This document shows positions 53,756 through 62,175 of a stretch of DNA of 64,000 bases, piece after piece. Below the pieces are notes generated by a model. It saw only the letters and a program-made list of their open reading frames with translations. It was not told the DNA's origin and searched no databases. Every line of letters begins with the position of its first letter. Within the stretch, counting starts at the first letter, position 1. A program made the translations under genes and the position numbers. The stretch is from Candidatus Leucobacter sulfamidivorax (GTDB taxonomy: Bacteria > Actinomycetota > Actinomycetes > Actinomycetales > Microbacteriaceae): positions 887,447 through 951,446 of the forward strand of contig QZLF01000001.1 of assembly GCA_016771945.1 (NCBI GenBank). The letters run 5' to 3'.

Positions 53756-55180
53756 GTACCTTACGTTTATTGATCGCGTAGCCCAAGTCGTGCCTCACAT
53801 ACTTTGATCGCGTACTTCCTACGCTCGGCAGGTATGAACAAGGGTGTGGTGTCGGTGGCGACTCGTATCGAGGTGACGAAACAACTCAAGCAGGCGTATC
53901 GAGTTGCGACACGGTCTGAGAAGTCTGGGATTCTGGATCATTTCTGCAGCTCGACCGGGGTCTCCAGGGTCACTGCGAGACGGTATCTCACTGACCCGTT
54001 GCTCGGGGTGAAGAACGTCACAAAGATCGACCGACGCCGTCACCGTCCCACGAAGTATTCGGCCGCGTCGAAACGAGTGCTGGTGTGGTTGTGGCGGGTG
54101 ATGATGTACCCGTGTGGGAAGTACATGAAACCGATGCTCCCTGAATGGATTAGCCGGCTTGAAGCGCATGGCGAGCTGCGCGAGGGTGAGCATGAGTACT
54201 CGGCTCGGGTGCGTGACGAGTTGCTCCGGATGTCTGCGGCGACGATCGACCGATACCTACGCGAACACCGGAACGCACTCGAGCGGAAAGGGATCTCCGC
54301 GACTCGTTCTGGTGCGCTGCTGCGCACCTCGATCACGATCAGGAAAGCCGGGGACGAGGCAGAGCACGAGCCCGGGTTCATGGAGTGTGACACCGTCGCG
54401 CATTGCGGGCCAACGTTGAAGGGCGAGTTCGCGAGAACCCTCACCGCCACCTGTGTGGAGACAGGATGGACCCACCTGGAAGTGCTGCGCAACAACGCCC
54501 GAGTGCACATGCTCGCAGCCCTTGATCGGGTCGAGGCCGCGTTGCCGTTCGGGATTGCGGGCCTGGACTGCGATAACGGGAGCGAGTTCATCAACGACAA
54601 AGTCGTCGAGTGGGCAGGTGAGCGGAAGATCTTCTTCACTCGCTCGCGCCCGTACAAAAAGAACGATCAAGCCGTCGTGGAATCAAAGAACAACCACATC
54701 GTCCGCAAGTACGGGTTCTACTACCGATACGACACCACCGACGAGCGAGAGGTGCTCGCCAAACTCTGGCAGGTAGTGACGCTGAAGATGAACTTCTTCA
54801 CCCCGACAAGAAAACCCATCGGCTGGGTAAGTGACGGGCAGGGGCGGAGACTGCGCGTGTATGACAAGCCGAAGACCCCGTACCAGCGGGTTCTCGAGTC
54901 AGGGGTGCTCTCCCGCGTGCAAGAACGAGCGCTGCGGGCACAGTATATGAAACTCAACCCGGTCGAACTCACCCGCGACATCGTGAGGTACCAGGGCATG
55001 CTCATCACCAAGGCGAAGTGGAAGACCGAGGTGCTCACCGCCGAGGTCGAGGACGCGAAGAAGAACCGGCGCAAACGCCAGACCGGTGGGGTGAAACTCC
55101 GCACCGCCTGAGCAATGGGTTATGCGATCAATCTATGTGAGGCACAACACCGATTACGCGATCAACTTGACATGAGGCAC
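53756..55180 (+). mobile_element. DDE-transposase insertion sequence with doubled terminal repeats
   Basis: Each end has two copies, 34-35 bp apart, of a motif of the form GTGCCTCA..TTGATCGCGTA: 53756-53780 and 53790-53814 at the left, and inverted at 55121-55145 and 55155-55180 at the right. The single transposase gene lies between. No clear target duplication is visible, so the outer borders are approximate. Confidence 0.75.
53834..55111 (+). CDS. Transposase with integrase (rve) catalytic domain
   Basis: A 425-residue transposase. The N-terminal part contains helix-turn-helix regions (SSTGVSRVTARRYLT). The catalytic triad is D186 in ECDTVAHCG, D247 in LDCDNGSEF and E283 in QAVVESKNN, with the classic 35-residue D-E spacing. 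It belongs to the IS481/ISNCY-like rve group; I cannot fix the exact family. The ATG at 53834 follows the inner left terminal repeat closely. No frameshift, so it may be active. Confidence 0.9.
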   Translation: MNKGVVSVATRIEVTKQLKQAYRVATRSEKSGILDHFCSSTGVSRVTARRYLTDPLLGVKNVTKIDRRRHRPTKYSAASKRVLVWLWRVMMYPCGKYMKPMLPEWISRLEAHGELREGEHEYSARVRDELLRMSAATIDRYLREHRNALERKGISATRSGALLRTSITIRKAGDEAEHEPGFMECDTVAHCGPTLKGEFARTLTATCVETGWTHLEVLRNNARVHMLAALDRVEAALPFGIAGLDCDNGSEFINDKVVEWAGERKIFFTRSRPYKKNDQAVVESKNNHIVRKYGFYYRYDTTDEREVLAKLWQVVTLKMNFFTPTRKPIGWVSDGQGRRLRVYDKPKTPYQRVLESGVLSRVQERALRAQYMKLNPVELTRDIVRYQGMLITKAKWKTEVLTAEVEDAKKNRRKRQTGGVKLRTA

Positions 55181-55208
55181 CACGGACAGAGCAGCTTGAT
55201 TGACCCGA

Positions 55209-55355
55209 TCAGTCCTTCGATCCATCTCGAAGATCACAGTTGAGACTCTCCTCATCGCGCAATTCAGGAATCAGTTCGGCAAGCGTCCCTTCGCGAATCT
55301 CGCGAAGTAGGGCAGACTGTCCGCGACAAGAGCGCCGTTTCTCGAGCGAGGCTAT
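55209..55355 (-). pseudogene. Possible gene remnant without start codon
   Basis: A clean 48-codon frame with protein-like composition (ASLEKRRSCRGQSALLREI, then GTLAELIPELRDEES) ends in TGA at 55209. There is no ATG, GTG or TTG near its beginning. It lies right beside the insertion sequence and may be what is left of a disrupted gene; it could also be chance. The rest of 55181-55421 shows nothing I can name. Confidence 0.25.
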
Positions 55356-55421
55356 TCAGGCTCGAAACCGGTGCAGCGACATACCCGACACGAGAAGCTT
55401 CCAAGAAAGGGCTTGCTGAGC

Positions 55422-55625
55422 ATGGGACTCATCCAGTACCAGGAGATCGTGGAGATCAAGGTGCGCAATGTCGTCGGTTCCTCGGTCAAGGACGCGATCG
55501 ATGCGGTGCTCGCGCAGAAGCCCCTGCACAGGATCGTCTCGATGTCGATGACTTCGAGCGAGGAGTTCAATACTGCTGCGGTCGTGCTGCTGGTGATCGA
55601 GTACCTCGATCCGTCTACGAGTTGA
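55422..55625 (+). CDS. Small hypothetical protein
   Basis: A 67-residue protein: QYQEIVEIKVRNVVGSSVKD, then a helix DAIDAVLAQK and a strand AAVVLLVIEYLD. The beta-alpha-beta pattern resembles small ligand-binding or Cse60-like proteins, but I cannot assign it. The ATG at 55422 is preferred to an upstream start at 55371; AAAGG lies about 12 bases ahead. Lower GC than neighbours, near an insertion sequence, so perhaps acquired. Confidence 0.5.
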   Translation: MGLIQYQEIVEIKVRNVVGSSVKDAIDAVLAQKPLHRIVSMSMTSSEEFNTAAVVLLVIEYLDPSTS

Positions 55626-55782
55626 CGACCACCTATCTGAGTCTGCTGCAGCTTGGCAGCCCGCAGCGCAACCCCTTGATCCGCACATTCGCGACTCAAT
55701 AGGCTGCGGAGACCGCGGGGGATCTGGGAGAGGAAACGGCGCCGGGTCCGGCCGATCGGAGCGCGAAGAGAATGGGGACACC

Positions 55783-56199
55783 GTGAGCGGACGCATCGTG
55801 GACCGGGTGGCGACGCCCGCCGAGCACGCCGCGCTCGCCGCAGCCGTGGGCTGGCAGTCGCACTTCGACGACCACCTGCGCGCGGCCTCCCTCGAGGCCT
55901 CGATCGCCGGCGTCGTCTACGTGGACGACGAGGCCGGAACGGTCGGCATGGCGCGAGCCGTCGGCGACGGGCTGCAGTACGCCTACATCCAGGACGTGAT
56001 CGTGCACCCCGACCACGAGGGCGAGGGCATCGCGTCCGTCCTCGTGGAGCGGCTCGTCGAGCTGCTGCGCCCCAGGCCGGGGGAGGAGGTCTTCCTCGGC
56101 CTCTTCGCGAGCGACGAGGCCGTCGGGGTCTACGAGTCGCTCGGCTTCACGAGCGAGGGCGCCCTGGGCATGCACCGGCGCATCGCGGGCGACGACTGA
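55783..56199 (+). CDS. GNAT family N-acetyltransferase
   Basis: A 138-residue GNAT protein. IQDVIVHPDHEGEGIASVLVERLVELL contains the acetyl-CoA site (HPDHEGEGIAS is the RGxGxG-like loop with Glu in place of Arg). ASDEAVGVYESLGF is the usual motif B. It acetylates an unknown amine. It starts at a GTG at 55783. Confidence 0.88.
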   Translation: MSGRIVDRVATPAEHAALAAAVGWQSHFDDHLRAASLEASIAGVVYVDDEAGTVGMARAVGDGLQYAYIQDVIVHPDHEGEGIASVLVERLVELLRPRPGEEVFLGLFASDEAVGVYESLGFTSEGALGMHRRIAGDD

Positions 56200-56354
56200 G
56201 CCCGACGCGACGATGAAGCAGACGGGGCGGCAGACAACCCGACTATGCACACGCCGTGACCAGGCGCAAGCCCCTACGCGGTGACCTCCGACTTCGCGAA
56301 GCTTGGGATGCGACGGCGACAGCCGAGCCACGTACCCCAGACGAGGAGGCCCCA

Positions 56355-56837
56355 ATGGTCCAGCAGAAACTTTCGACCCCGGACGAGCTGTTCCACTTCC
56401 AGCTGCGCAGCGCGACGACCATGGAGAAGCACTCGCTCGAAGCGCTCGGCGAACTGCGCGCGGCGGCCAAGGACGCGAAGATCAAGAAGCTCTTCCGCCA
56501 TCACTCCGATGAGACCCGCGAACAGATCGAGAACCTGTCGAAGGCCTTCGCGCTGCTCGAGTGGAAGGAGTCGAGCGCTCCTCACCCCGCCACGACCGGC
56601 ATCTCGAAGCAGGCGGCCTCGCTCCTCGAGCGCACGGCAGGCAAGCTGCACAATCAGGTCGCCCTCACCAGTGCCCTCGGCAACGAGCACTTCGAGATCT
56701 CCGCTTACCAGGCGATGATCCTGCAGGCGCGCTCCCTCGACCTCGGGGAGGTGGCGGAACTGCTGACCGCGAATCTCGACCAGGAGACGCACACGAGCGA
56801 AGAGCTGTACTCGACACTGGAAGAGCTGCTCGCCTGA
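56355..56837 (+). CDS. DUF892 / YciE-YciF family ferritin-like protein
   Basis: A 160-residue four-helix protein: PDELFHFQLRSATTMEKHSLEAL, FRHHSDETREQIENL and ALGNEHFEISAYQAM and QETHTSEELY carry the Glu and His expected for a ferritin-like diiron site. Such proteins respond to oxidative or osmotic stress. The ATG at 56355 has GAGGAGG six bases ahead, which decides it over longer frames. Confidence 0.85.
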   Translation: MVQQKLSTPDELFHFQLRSATTMEKHSLEALGELRAAAKDAKIKKLFRHHSDETREQIENLSKAFALLEWKESSAPHPATTGISKQAASLLERTAGKLHNQVALTSALGNEHFEISAYQAMILQARSLDLGEVAELLTANLDQETHTSEELYSTLEELLA

Positions 56838-56938
56838 CCGCCCGGGCGACGGGCCGGAAAAACACCAGCTCGACAGCCTGGCGGGACGAGTTTCAGAATT
56901 CTCGTCAGATGAAGCTCAGCATCGCTTAAACTAGGAGT

Positions 56939-57406
56939 GTGAACTTCGACGAGCATCCCGCTGACAGCGCCGAGAGCGCCGAGCACGGGCATGATGACTT
57001 CATCTTCATCTGCCCGAGCTACCTCGAGTGCGTGCTCGCCGCCGGCGACGCGGGCGACATCGCGACGCTGCGCGATTGGCTGGCGGCCCTGCCTCGCAAG
57101 AGCTACGGCCGGGTGTTCATCGAATTGGATTCGCCGATGCAGATCCAGCTGCTCGACGCCCCGCCCGGCGTCGGGATCACCTGGATCGAGCGGAACCCCT
57201 CCGAGGCGAGCGGCACGGGGCTGATGCGCGCCGTGGAGGGCTGGCTCGACGAGTGGCTGCGGGGCGATCCGCTCAGCGGCCGGTACGTGCACCTGTGGAC
57301 CGGGGCGCGCGACAACTTCGCGGTGGCCGAGCACTGGAACCGCCTCGAGACGGAGCTCTCCGAGATCTGGGCGGCCGCCGCCGAGTATCGCGACCATCTC
57401 GCCTAG
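56939..57406 (+). CDS. SIP-like domain protein (siderophore-interacting protein C-terminal domain)
   Basis: A 155-residue protein resembling the NAD(P)H-binding half of siderophore-interacting reductases: ICPSYLECVLAAGDAGDIATLRDWLAALP corresponds to the ADETALPAIARWLE-type region, then GRVFIELDSPMQIQLLD and GVGITWIERN. The N-terminal FAD-binding half is missing. It may act as a single-domain partner in ferric-siderophore reduction; moderate support. Starts at a GTG just after TAGGAG. Confidence 0.55.
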   Translation: MNFDEHPADSAESAEHGHDDFIFICPSYLECVLAAGDAGDIATLRDWLAALPRKSYGRVFIELDSPMQIQLLDAPPGVGITWIERNPSEASGTGLMRAVEGWLDEWLRGDPLSGRYVHLWTGARDNFAVAEHWNRLETELSEIWAAAAEYRDHLA

Positions 57407-57585
57407 CCGGGGTGATGAGCCGGAACCGGCTCGGATCCCGCTCGACCTCTACCAGGGCCGCGATCCCGACGGCAAGCCCCTTGGCGCCCGGACGCCCGAG
57501 TGCGAGGCTCGTCATCACGTACCAGATGGCGAGCGAGTGAGGTGCGCTGCGGCGCACCCGTGACGCGCGACGAGGGAAGCCGGCC

Positions 57586-58170
57586 ATGACCACTGACACG
57601 GACCGTGAACTGCAGATCGGCATCATCGTGGGCTCGATCAGGCATGGGCGCAAGGGTGCCCAGGTCGGGAGATGGGTGGCCGACCTCGCCGGCGAGCGCG
57701 ACGATGCGAGGTTCCGATTGATCGAGCTGGCCGACTACGACCTGCCTCTGCTCACCGCCGAGACGGTGCCCGGCGCGGCGAACCGCGAGTACGACTCCGA
57801 GCAGCGGCAGCGCTGGGGCCGGGACATCGACGCCTGCGACGCCTTCGTCTTCGTCACGCCCGAGTACAACCACGGCGTGCCCGGCGCCTTCAAGAACGCC
57901 TTCGACTCGATCGGCCCCGAGTGGTCCGACAAGGCGGTCGGCTTCGTCAGCTACGGCTCGGAGAGCGGGGTGCGCGCCGTCGAGCAGTGGCGCCAGATCG
58001 TCGCGACCTTCAACATGGTCGACGTTCGCGCCCAGGTCTCGATGGCGACCTTCACCGAGTTCGACGAGCAGGGCGGGTTCACGCCGGCTGAGCGGCGGGC
58101 GAAAGAACTCGGCTCCCTGCTCGATCAGCTTCTCGCCAGGGCCCGCGCACTGCGAGATGCCGCCCGATGA
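57586..58170 (+). CDS. NADPH-dependent FMN reductase family protein
   Basis: A 194-residue flavodoxin-like protein: GIIVGSIRHGRKGAQVGRWV is the FMN phosphate loop, and FVTPEYNHGVPGAFKNAFDSI the conserved FMN-ring segment of the quinone/azo reductase type. It reduces FMN, quinones or metal oxyanions with NADPH. GAGGGAAG precedes the ATG. Confidence 0.92.
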   Translation: MTTDTDRELQIGIIVGSIRHGRKGAQVGRWVADLAGERDDARFRLIELADYDLPLLTAETVPGAANREYDSEQRQRWGRDIDACDAFVFVTPEYNHGVPGAFKNAFDSIGPEWSDKAVGFVSYGSESGVRAVEQWRQIVATFNMVDVRAQVSMATFTEFDEQGGFTPAERRAKELGSLLDQLLARARALRDAAR

Positions 58171-58230
58171 CCGACAGCGGGAAGAGTCGGTACTTCCGCG
58201 AGTTCGTCGGCGTGCTCAGGCGTCTCTCCC

Positions 58231-58593
58231 TCAATCCGGTGTGTCGAGCGAGATGATGTCCTCGTCCCGCTGATCGTCCCGCGTCTGCTTGATCCTGTGC
58301 GCTTCCTCGCGGGTCTCGAGCACGTCGGCGGCCTCGTCCGGATCGAGGTCCGCGCCGGGGTCGACGTCCCGCGAGTCGGGTCGGACCTCCGGCTCGTGCT
58401 TACCCGCCGCCGCCGTCGGGTCGGCCGCATCCGGGCCCTCCTGCCCGGCGTGCTCCGCCTCCTCATAGACCGACTCCTCGACCGAATCGGGGCCGGTGGC
58501 GGTGGGGCGGCGCGGGTCGCGCTCCGAGCGCGGCGAATCGCCGTCGTCCGGTCCCGGCACCTGCGGAAACTGCTCTGCCTCGCCCAAGCTCAT
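58231..58593 (-). CDS. Hypothetical acidic protein
   Basis: A 120-residue very hydrophilic, acidic protein rich in Asp, Glu, Pro and Arg, with no hydrophobic core, so probably largely disordered; the only helix-like stretch is DPDEAADVLETREEAHRIKQ. Not recognised. It is convergent with the FMN reductase gene. Confidence 0.6.
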   Translation of the reverse strand: MSLGEAEQFPQVPGPDDGDSPRSERDPRRPTATGPDSVEESVYEEAEHAGQEGPDAADPTAAAGKHEPEVRPDSRDVDPGADLDPDEAADVLETREEAHRIKQTRDDQRDEDIISLDTPD

Positions 58594-58724
58594 GATCCTG
58601 GATCACCTGCTCTCTCATCCGTGTGACCCGAGCGTATGGCGGCCCTCGGCGCCTCAGAAGGGGCTTGCGGAGAAGGGCCCATCGCGTTATGAAAGGCAGC
58701 ACCCGAGCGCGGGATCCGCCGACC

Positions 58725-59624
58725 CTACTCGGAGTCCCCGATCAGCAGCGCGGCGAGCGGATCGCCCCGCTTCGCGACGCGGCCGAGCACCTCGCGGTAC
58801 CGGAGCTGACGCAGGTGGGGAGACGCGAGCTCGCGCCAGGTGCGCGGGGCCGCGACGGTCGGAGCGATCCTGCCCCGCATCGAGTAGGGGGCGACCGTCG
58901 TCTTCGCCGCGTTGTTCTGACTCCAGTCGATGAACACCCGGCCCGGGCGCACGGCGCGCTTCATGGAGCTCGTGATCTCATCGGGGCGCTCGGCCTCGAG
59001 CGATCGGGCGAGCTCGTGGGCCGCGTTCGAGGCGTCGTCGGAGGTCAGCGAGCCGTCGAGCGCCGCATAGACGTGGATGCCCGAGCCTCCGCTCGTCACC
59101 GGCACGGCGTCGAGCCCCATGCCTCGAAGGGCATCGCGGACGAGGAACGCGACCCGCGCGCAGCGCGGCAGGGAGACGCCCTCGCCGGGGTCGAGGTCGA
59201 ACACCATCCGGTCGGGGCGCCCGGGCTCGCCGGAGGCGTCGAAGCGCCACTGCGGCACGTGGAGCTCCAGCGAGGCGAGCTGCGCCAGCCAGACGAGCGT
59301 CGCCGTGTCGTTCACCAGGGGATAGGTGTTGACGTGATCCTTGTGCTGCATACGGCCCGTGCGCACCCAATCGGGAGCGGATCCGCCGAGATCCTTCTGG
59401 AAGAAGGATTCGCCGCGGCCATCGTCGCCGACGCCGTCGGGCCAGCGCTTCCGCGTCGCGGGCCGATCCCGGCAGTACGGCAGCATCCTCTCCGCGATCG
59501 CCCGGTAGTAGCCGATCACGTCTCCTTTGGTGGTTCCGGTCGACGGATAGAGCACCTTGCCCAGATTCGAGACCCGGATCCGGTGGCCGTCCACCTCGAG
59601 CGCTTCCTCGTGTTTCGCCACCAC
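58725..59624 (-). CDS. Stand-alone LigD polymerase domain protein
   Basis: A 299-residue archaeo-eukaryotic primase-type polymerase as in LigD: VSNLGKVLYPSTGTTKGDVIGYY, then VFDLDPGEG with the catalytic D-x-D (FDLDP), SGGSGIHVY (family SGxxGxH motif) and KRAVRPGRVFIDWSQN with the third aspartate. It adds nucleotides during end joining. No ligase or Ku gene is adjacent in the window. Starts at GTG 59624 or 59621. The gene is divergent from an SDR gene with about 100 bp between. Confidence 0.9.
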   Translation of the reverse strand: MVAKHEEALEVDGHRIRVSNLGKVLYPSTGTTKGDVIGYYRAIAERMLPYCRDRPATRKRWPDGVGDDGRGESFFQKDLGGSAPDWVRTGRMQHKDHVNTYPLVNDTATLVWLAQLASLELHVPQWRFDASGEPGRPDRMVFDLDPGEGVSLPRCARVAFLVRDALRGMGLDAVPVTSGGSGIHVYAALDGSLTSDDASNAAHELARSLEAERPDEITSSMKRAVRPGRVFIDWSQNNAAKTTVAPYSMRGRIAPTVAAPRTWRELASPHLRQLRYREVLGRVAKRGDPLAALLIGDSE

Positions 59625-59723
59625 TCCATCATGACCCTCGCGCGCCTCGAACAGTAGGGCTTGACAGCGGATCGGGCCCCGGAACACCGGAGAAGCGCAG
59701 AGCCGTGCCCCTAGGATCGAAGC

Positions 59724-60593
59724 ATGTCGACGAAGCGCGCCCGGCAGCCGGTGGTCCCGGGATCCACCGTGCTCATCACGGGCGCAGCCCGCGGCATGGG
59801 CGAGCTGTACGCGCGCCGCGCCGCCCGCGAGGGCGCGGCGGCGATCGCGCTCTGGGACGTCGACGGGGATCGAGCCGAGGCGCTCGCCGCAGAGCTCGCT
59901 GCGGCGCCGGTCACGGCTCGGGGCGGAAGGAAGCCCGAGGTGCGCGCCTACACGGTCGACCTCTCGGATCGCGAGGCGATTCAGCAAACCGCCCGACTCT
60001 CCTGCGATGAGCTCGGAACGCCCGACATCCTCGTCAACAACGCGGGGATCGTGCGCGGCGCCCTGTTCTGGGAGCACGATCCCGAGCGCGACATCGAGCT
60101 CACCATGCGGGTGAACGCGCTCGCGCCGATGTGGCTCACCCGAGAGCTGCTCCCGGCGATGATCGCCGACGCGGGACGTCCGAAGCGGATCCTGAACATC
60201 GCCTCCGCCGCGGGCACCCTCGCGAACCCGCGGATGAGCGTCTACGCGGCCTCGAAGTGGGCCATGATCGGCTGGAGCGAATCGGTGCGGCTCGAGCTCG
60301 AGCGCGAGGGGCACGGGCACGTCTCGGTGACGACGTTCTGCCCGAGCTACATCTCGACCGGCATGTTCGCGGGCGCACGCGGGCCGCTGCTCACCCCGAT
60401 CATGACCCCGGAGAAGGCGGTGCGCGCGGCGTGGGAGGGCATGCTCGCCGGTGTGCCGATCGTGTCGAAGCCGTGGACGGTGAAGCTCGCCATGGCGCTG
60501 CGCGGCGTGCTGCCGACCCGGGCGTGGGACGCGGTGGCGGGCAGGGTCTTCCACGTCTACTCGTCGATGGATCGCTTCACCGGGCGCGTCTGA
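59724..60593 (+). CDS. SDR family oxidoreductase
   Basis: A 289-residue classical short-chain dehydrogenase: VLITGAARGMGELYARRAA (TGxxxGxG), NNAGIV, a catalytic Ser in NIASAAG, and YAASK (Tyr-xxx-Lys). It oxidises or reduces an alcohol/ketone using NAD(P)H. The C-terminus carries no second domain. Substrate unknown. Confidence 0.92.
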   Translation: MSTKRARQPVVPGSTVLITGAARGMGELYARRAAREGAAAIALWDVDGDRAEALAAELAAAPVTARGGRKPEVRAYTVDLSDREAIQQTARLSCDELGTPDILVNNAGIVRGALFWEHDPERDIELTMRVNALAPMWLTRELLPAMIADAGRPKRILNIASAAGTLANPRMSVYAASKWAMIGWSESVRLELEREGHGHVSVTTFCPSYISTGMFAGARGPLLTPIMTPEKAVRAAWEGMLAGVPIVSKPWTVKLAMALRGVLPTRAWDAVAGRVFHVYSSMDRFTGRV

Positions 60594-60744
60594 CGGGGCC
60601 GGACCGGCATCGACACACGGGGCCGGGCCGGGACCACACACAGGGCCGGAGCCGACGCATGGGCCGGAGCCCGCGCGCGCTCGCCGCTCGGTCAGCGGGC
60701 GAGCCGGCCGAGCGGGCGGTCGGAGACCACCCGCTCGGGCCCGC

Positions 60745-61233
60745 TCAGGCCGCGATGTGCGAGTTCAGGAACCAGCGATCCTTGTCGAGCTGCCGGGCCA
60801 GGCCGATGACGATGTCCTGGCTCGGAAGATCGATATCGCCGAGCCCGTCGATCGCGGCGTAGACGGTGGTGATCGCAGCGTCCAGGTTCGCGATGACCTC
60901 GCGGATGGTGTCCTCGGACTGCTGGAATCCGGCGCTCAGCCCGGGCAGGCTGCTCTGCTCCGCGACCGACGCGAGCCTCGCGTCGACGGGGAGCCCCAGC
61001 GCCACGACGCGCTCCGCGACCTCGTCGGCGCCCTCCTGGGCGTGATCGACGAGGTCGTCGAGGAACTCGTGCACGCCGATGAAGTTGGCGCCCCGCACGT
61101 GCCAGTGGGCCTGCTTCCCGTTCACCGCGAGGGCGACCAGGTCGCGCACCACCGGAGTGAGGTAGCGCTCGATTCCCGCCGCGCGGTCGAGATCCACCTT
61201 GGAGACGACGATTGACTTGTTCTTGGTGACCAT
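60745..61233 (-). CDS. dps: Dps family DNA-protection ferritin
   Basis: A 162-residue Dps. AVNGKQAHWHVRGANFIGVHEFLDDLVDHAQEGADEVAER contains the ferroxidase-site residues (HWHV, then H...D...E) shared between two subunits. It forms a 12-mer that oxidises and stores iron using H2O2 and protects DNA. Not in an operon with the next leftward gene's usual partners; a possible iron box lies 80 bp upstream. Confidence 0.95.
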   Translation of the reverse strand: MVTKNKSIVVSKVDLDRAAGIERYLTPVVRDLVALAVNGKQAHWHVRGANFIGVHEFLDDLVDHAQEGADEVAERVVALGLPVDARLASVAEQSSLPGLSAGFQQSEDTIREVIANLDAAITTVYAAIDGLGDIDLPSQDIVIGLARQLDKDRWFLNSHIAA

Positions 61234-61312
61234 GTTGATTCCCGCCCTTCAACTCGCGATACGGAACCGGCCTGACACCATCTAAGCTACTCGGATCGTG
61301 CGACTCCGCAAG

Positions 61313-61331
61313 CAAGGCAAGACATGCCTAA
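61313..61331 (-). promoter_or_regulatory. Possible DtxR/IdeR-type box upstream of dps
   Basis: This 19-base site, read toward dps as TTAGGCATGTCTTGCCTTG, matches the iron-box consensus TTAGGTTAGSCTAACCTAA at about 11 of 19 positions, with AGGCA/TGCCT arms. It is about 80 bp upstream of the dps start. Support is modest. Confidence 0.3.
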
Positions 61332-61359
61332 CCCGCCGCCCGCAGGGCTCGAGAAGGCG

Positions 61360-62010
61360 CTATCGCTCCCGCGCCGCCCGTGCGTCGAGCGCCTCCCGCA
61401 GCGACCTCTCGCTGCGGATCACGCCCGCGTTCCGCCGCAGCCACGGCCGCAGCGTCCGCGTCACGAGCGGCATCACCGCGAAGGTCATCGTCGGCGCCAG
61501 AACCGAGACCATCACGAGCGAGCGCAGCGGCACGGACACCGCGCCCCACCACGGCAGGAGCGACACGAGCCACGAGATGAGCATGTTGAGCGGCAGCATG
61601 CCGATCCAGATCGCGCACATCTGCTTCCAGCGCAGGGGAGCGGATCGCACCCCGATCGTGCGCACCCGCCCCGTGGGCAGATCGAGCTCCTCGCGCAGTT
61701 CGGGCCCGTCGAACCACCCCTCGATGCCGGTGCGCCGCTGCACCCGCACGTTCAGCACGAGCGGCGCCCCGCCGCGCAGCCAGCGCCGCCGCTCCTCCGA
61801 GCGCTCCCACCGTTCGAGCGCGCTCTCGTCGCGGAAGCGGTACACGACGTGCAGCACGTTCTCGTTCTCGGCGTCGCGCATCATCCCGCCGCCGAGGCAG
61901 CCGTCGAAGCCGCGGGCCAGGGCGAGCCCCTCGTCGACCCACGCGATCGCGTCGCCCGCCGATTCGGGGGCGGTCTCGCGCCGCACTTCGACGGTCACCG
62001 GATTGGCCAT
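61360..62010 (-). CDS. Antibiotic biosynthesis monooxygenase-like domain with membrane C-terminus
   Basis: A 216-residue protein. Residues 1-100 (PVTVEVRRETAPESAGDAIAW, GCLGGGMMRDAENENVLHVVYRF) are an ABM-type ferredoxin-like domain. Two or three membrane segments follow from about residue 135 (MCAIWIGMLPLNMLISWLVSLL in part, then VMVSVLAPTMTFAVM). This ABM-membrane fusion is common in bacteria; the reaction is unknown. The ATG at 62010 is chosen over longer open frames as the family starts here. Confidence 0.82.
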   Translation of the reverse strand: MANPVTVEVRRETAPESAGDAIAWVDEGLALARGFDGCLGGGMMRDAENENVLHVVYRFRDESALERWERSEERRRWLRGGAPLVLNVRVQRRTGIEGWFDGPELREELDLPTGRVRTIGVRSAPLRWKQMCAIWIGMLPLNMLISWLVSLLPWWGAVSVPLRSLVMVSVLAPTMTFAVMPLVTRTLRPWLRRNAGVIRSERSLREALDARAARER

Positions 62011-62175
62011 GCCTCTACCCAAGCGCACCGAGGTGTCCGGCCGGTTTCGCACGGTAACGTCCGTGTGACGCGTCGCTAGGATGTGGCTGAGAGCGGATCC
62101 GTCCGCCGGGTACAGTGCGACCCGCGGCGGCCCGGCCGATCCGTTCGAACGGCGCATTCGCGAGGAGGCGACCCG

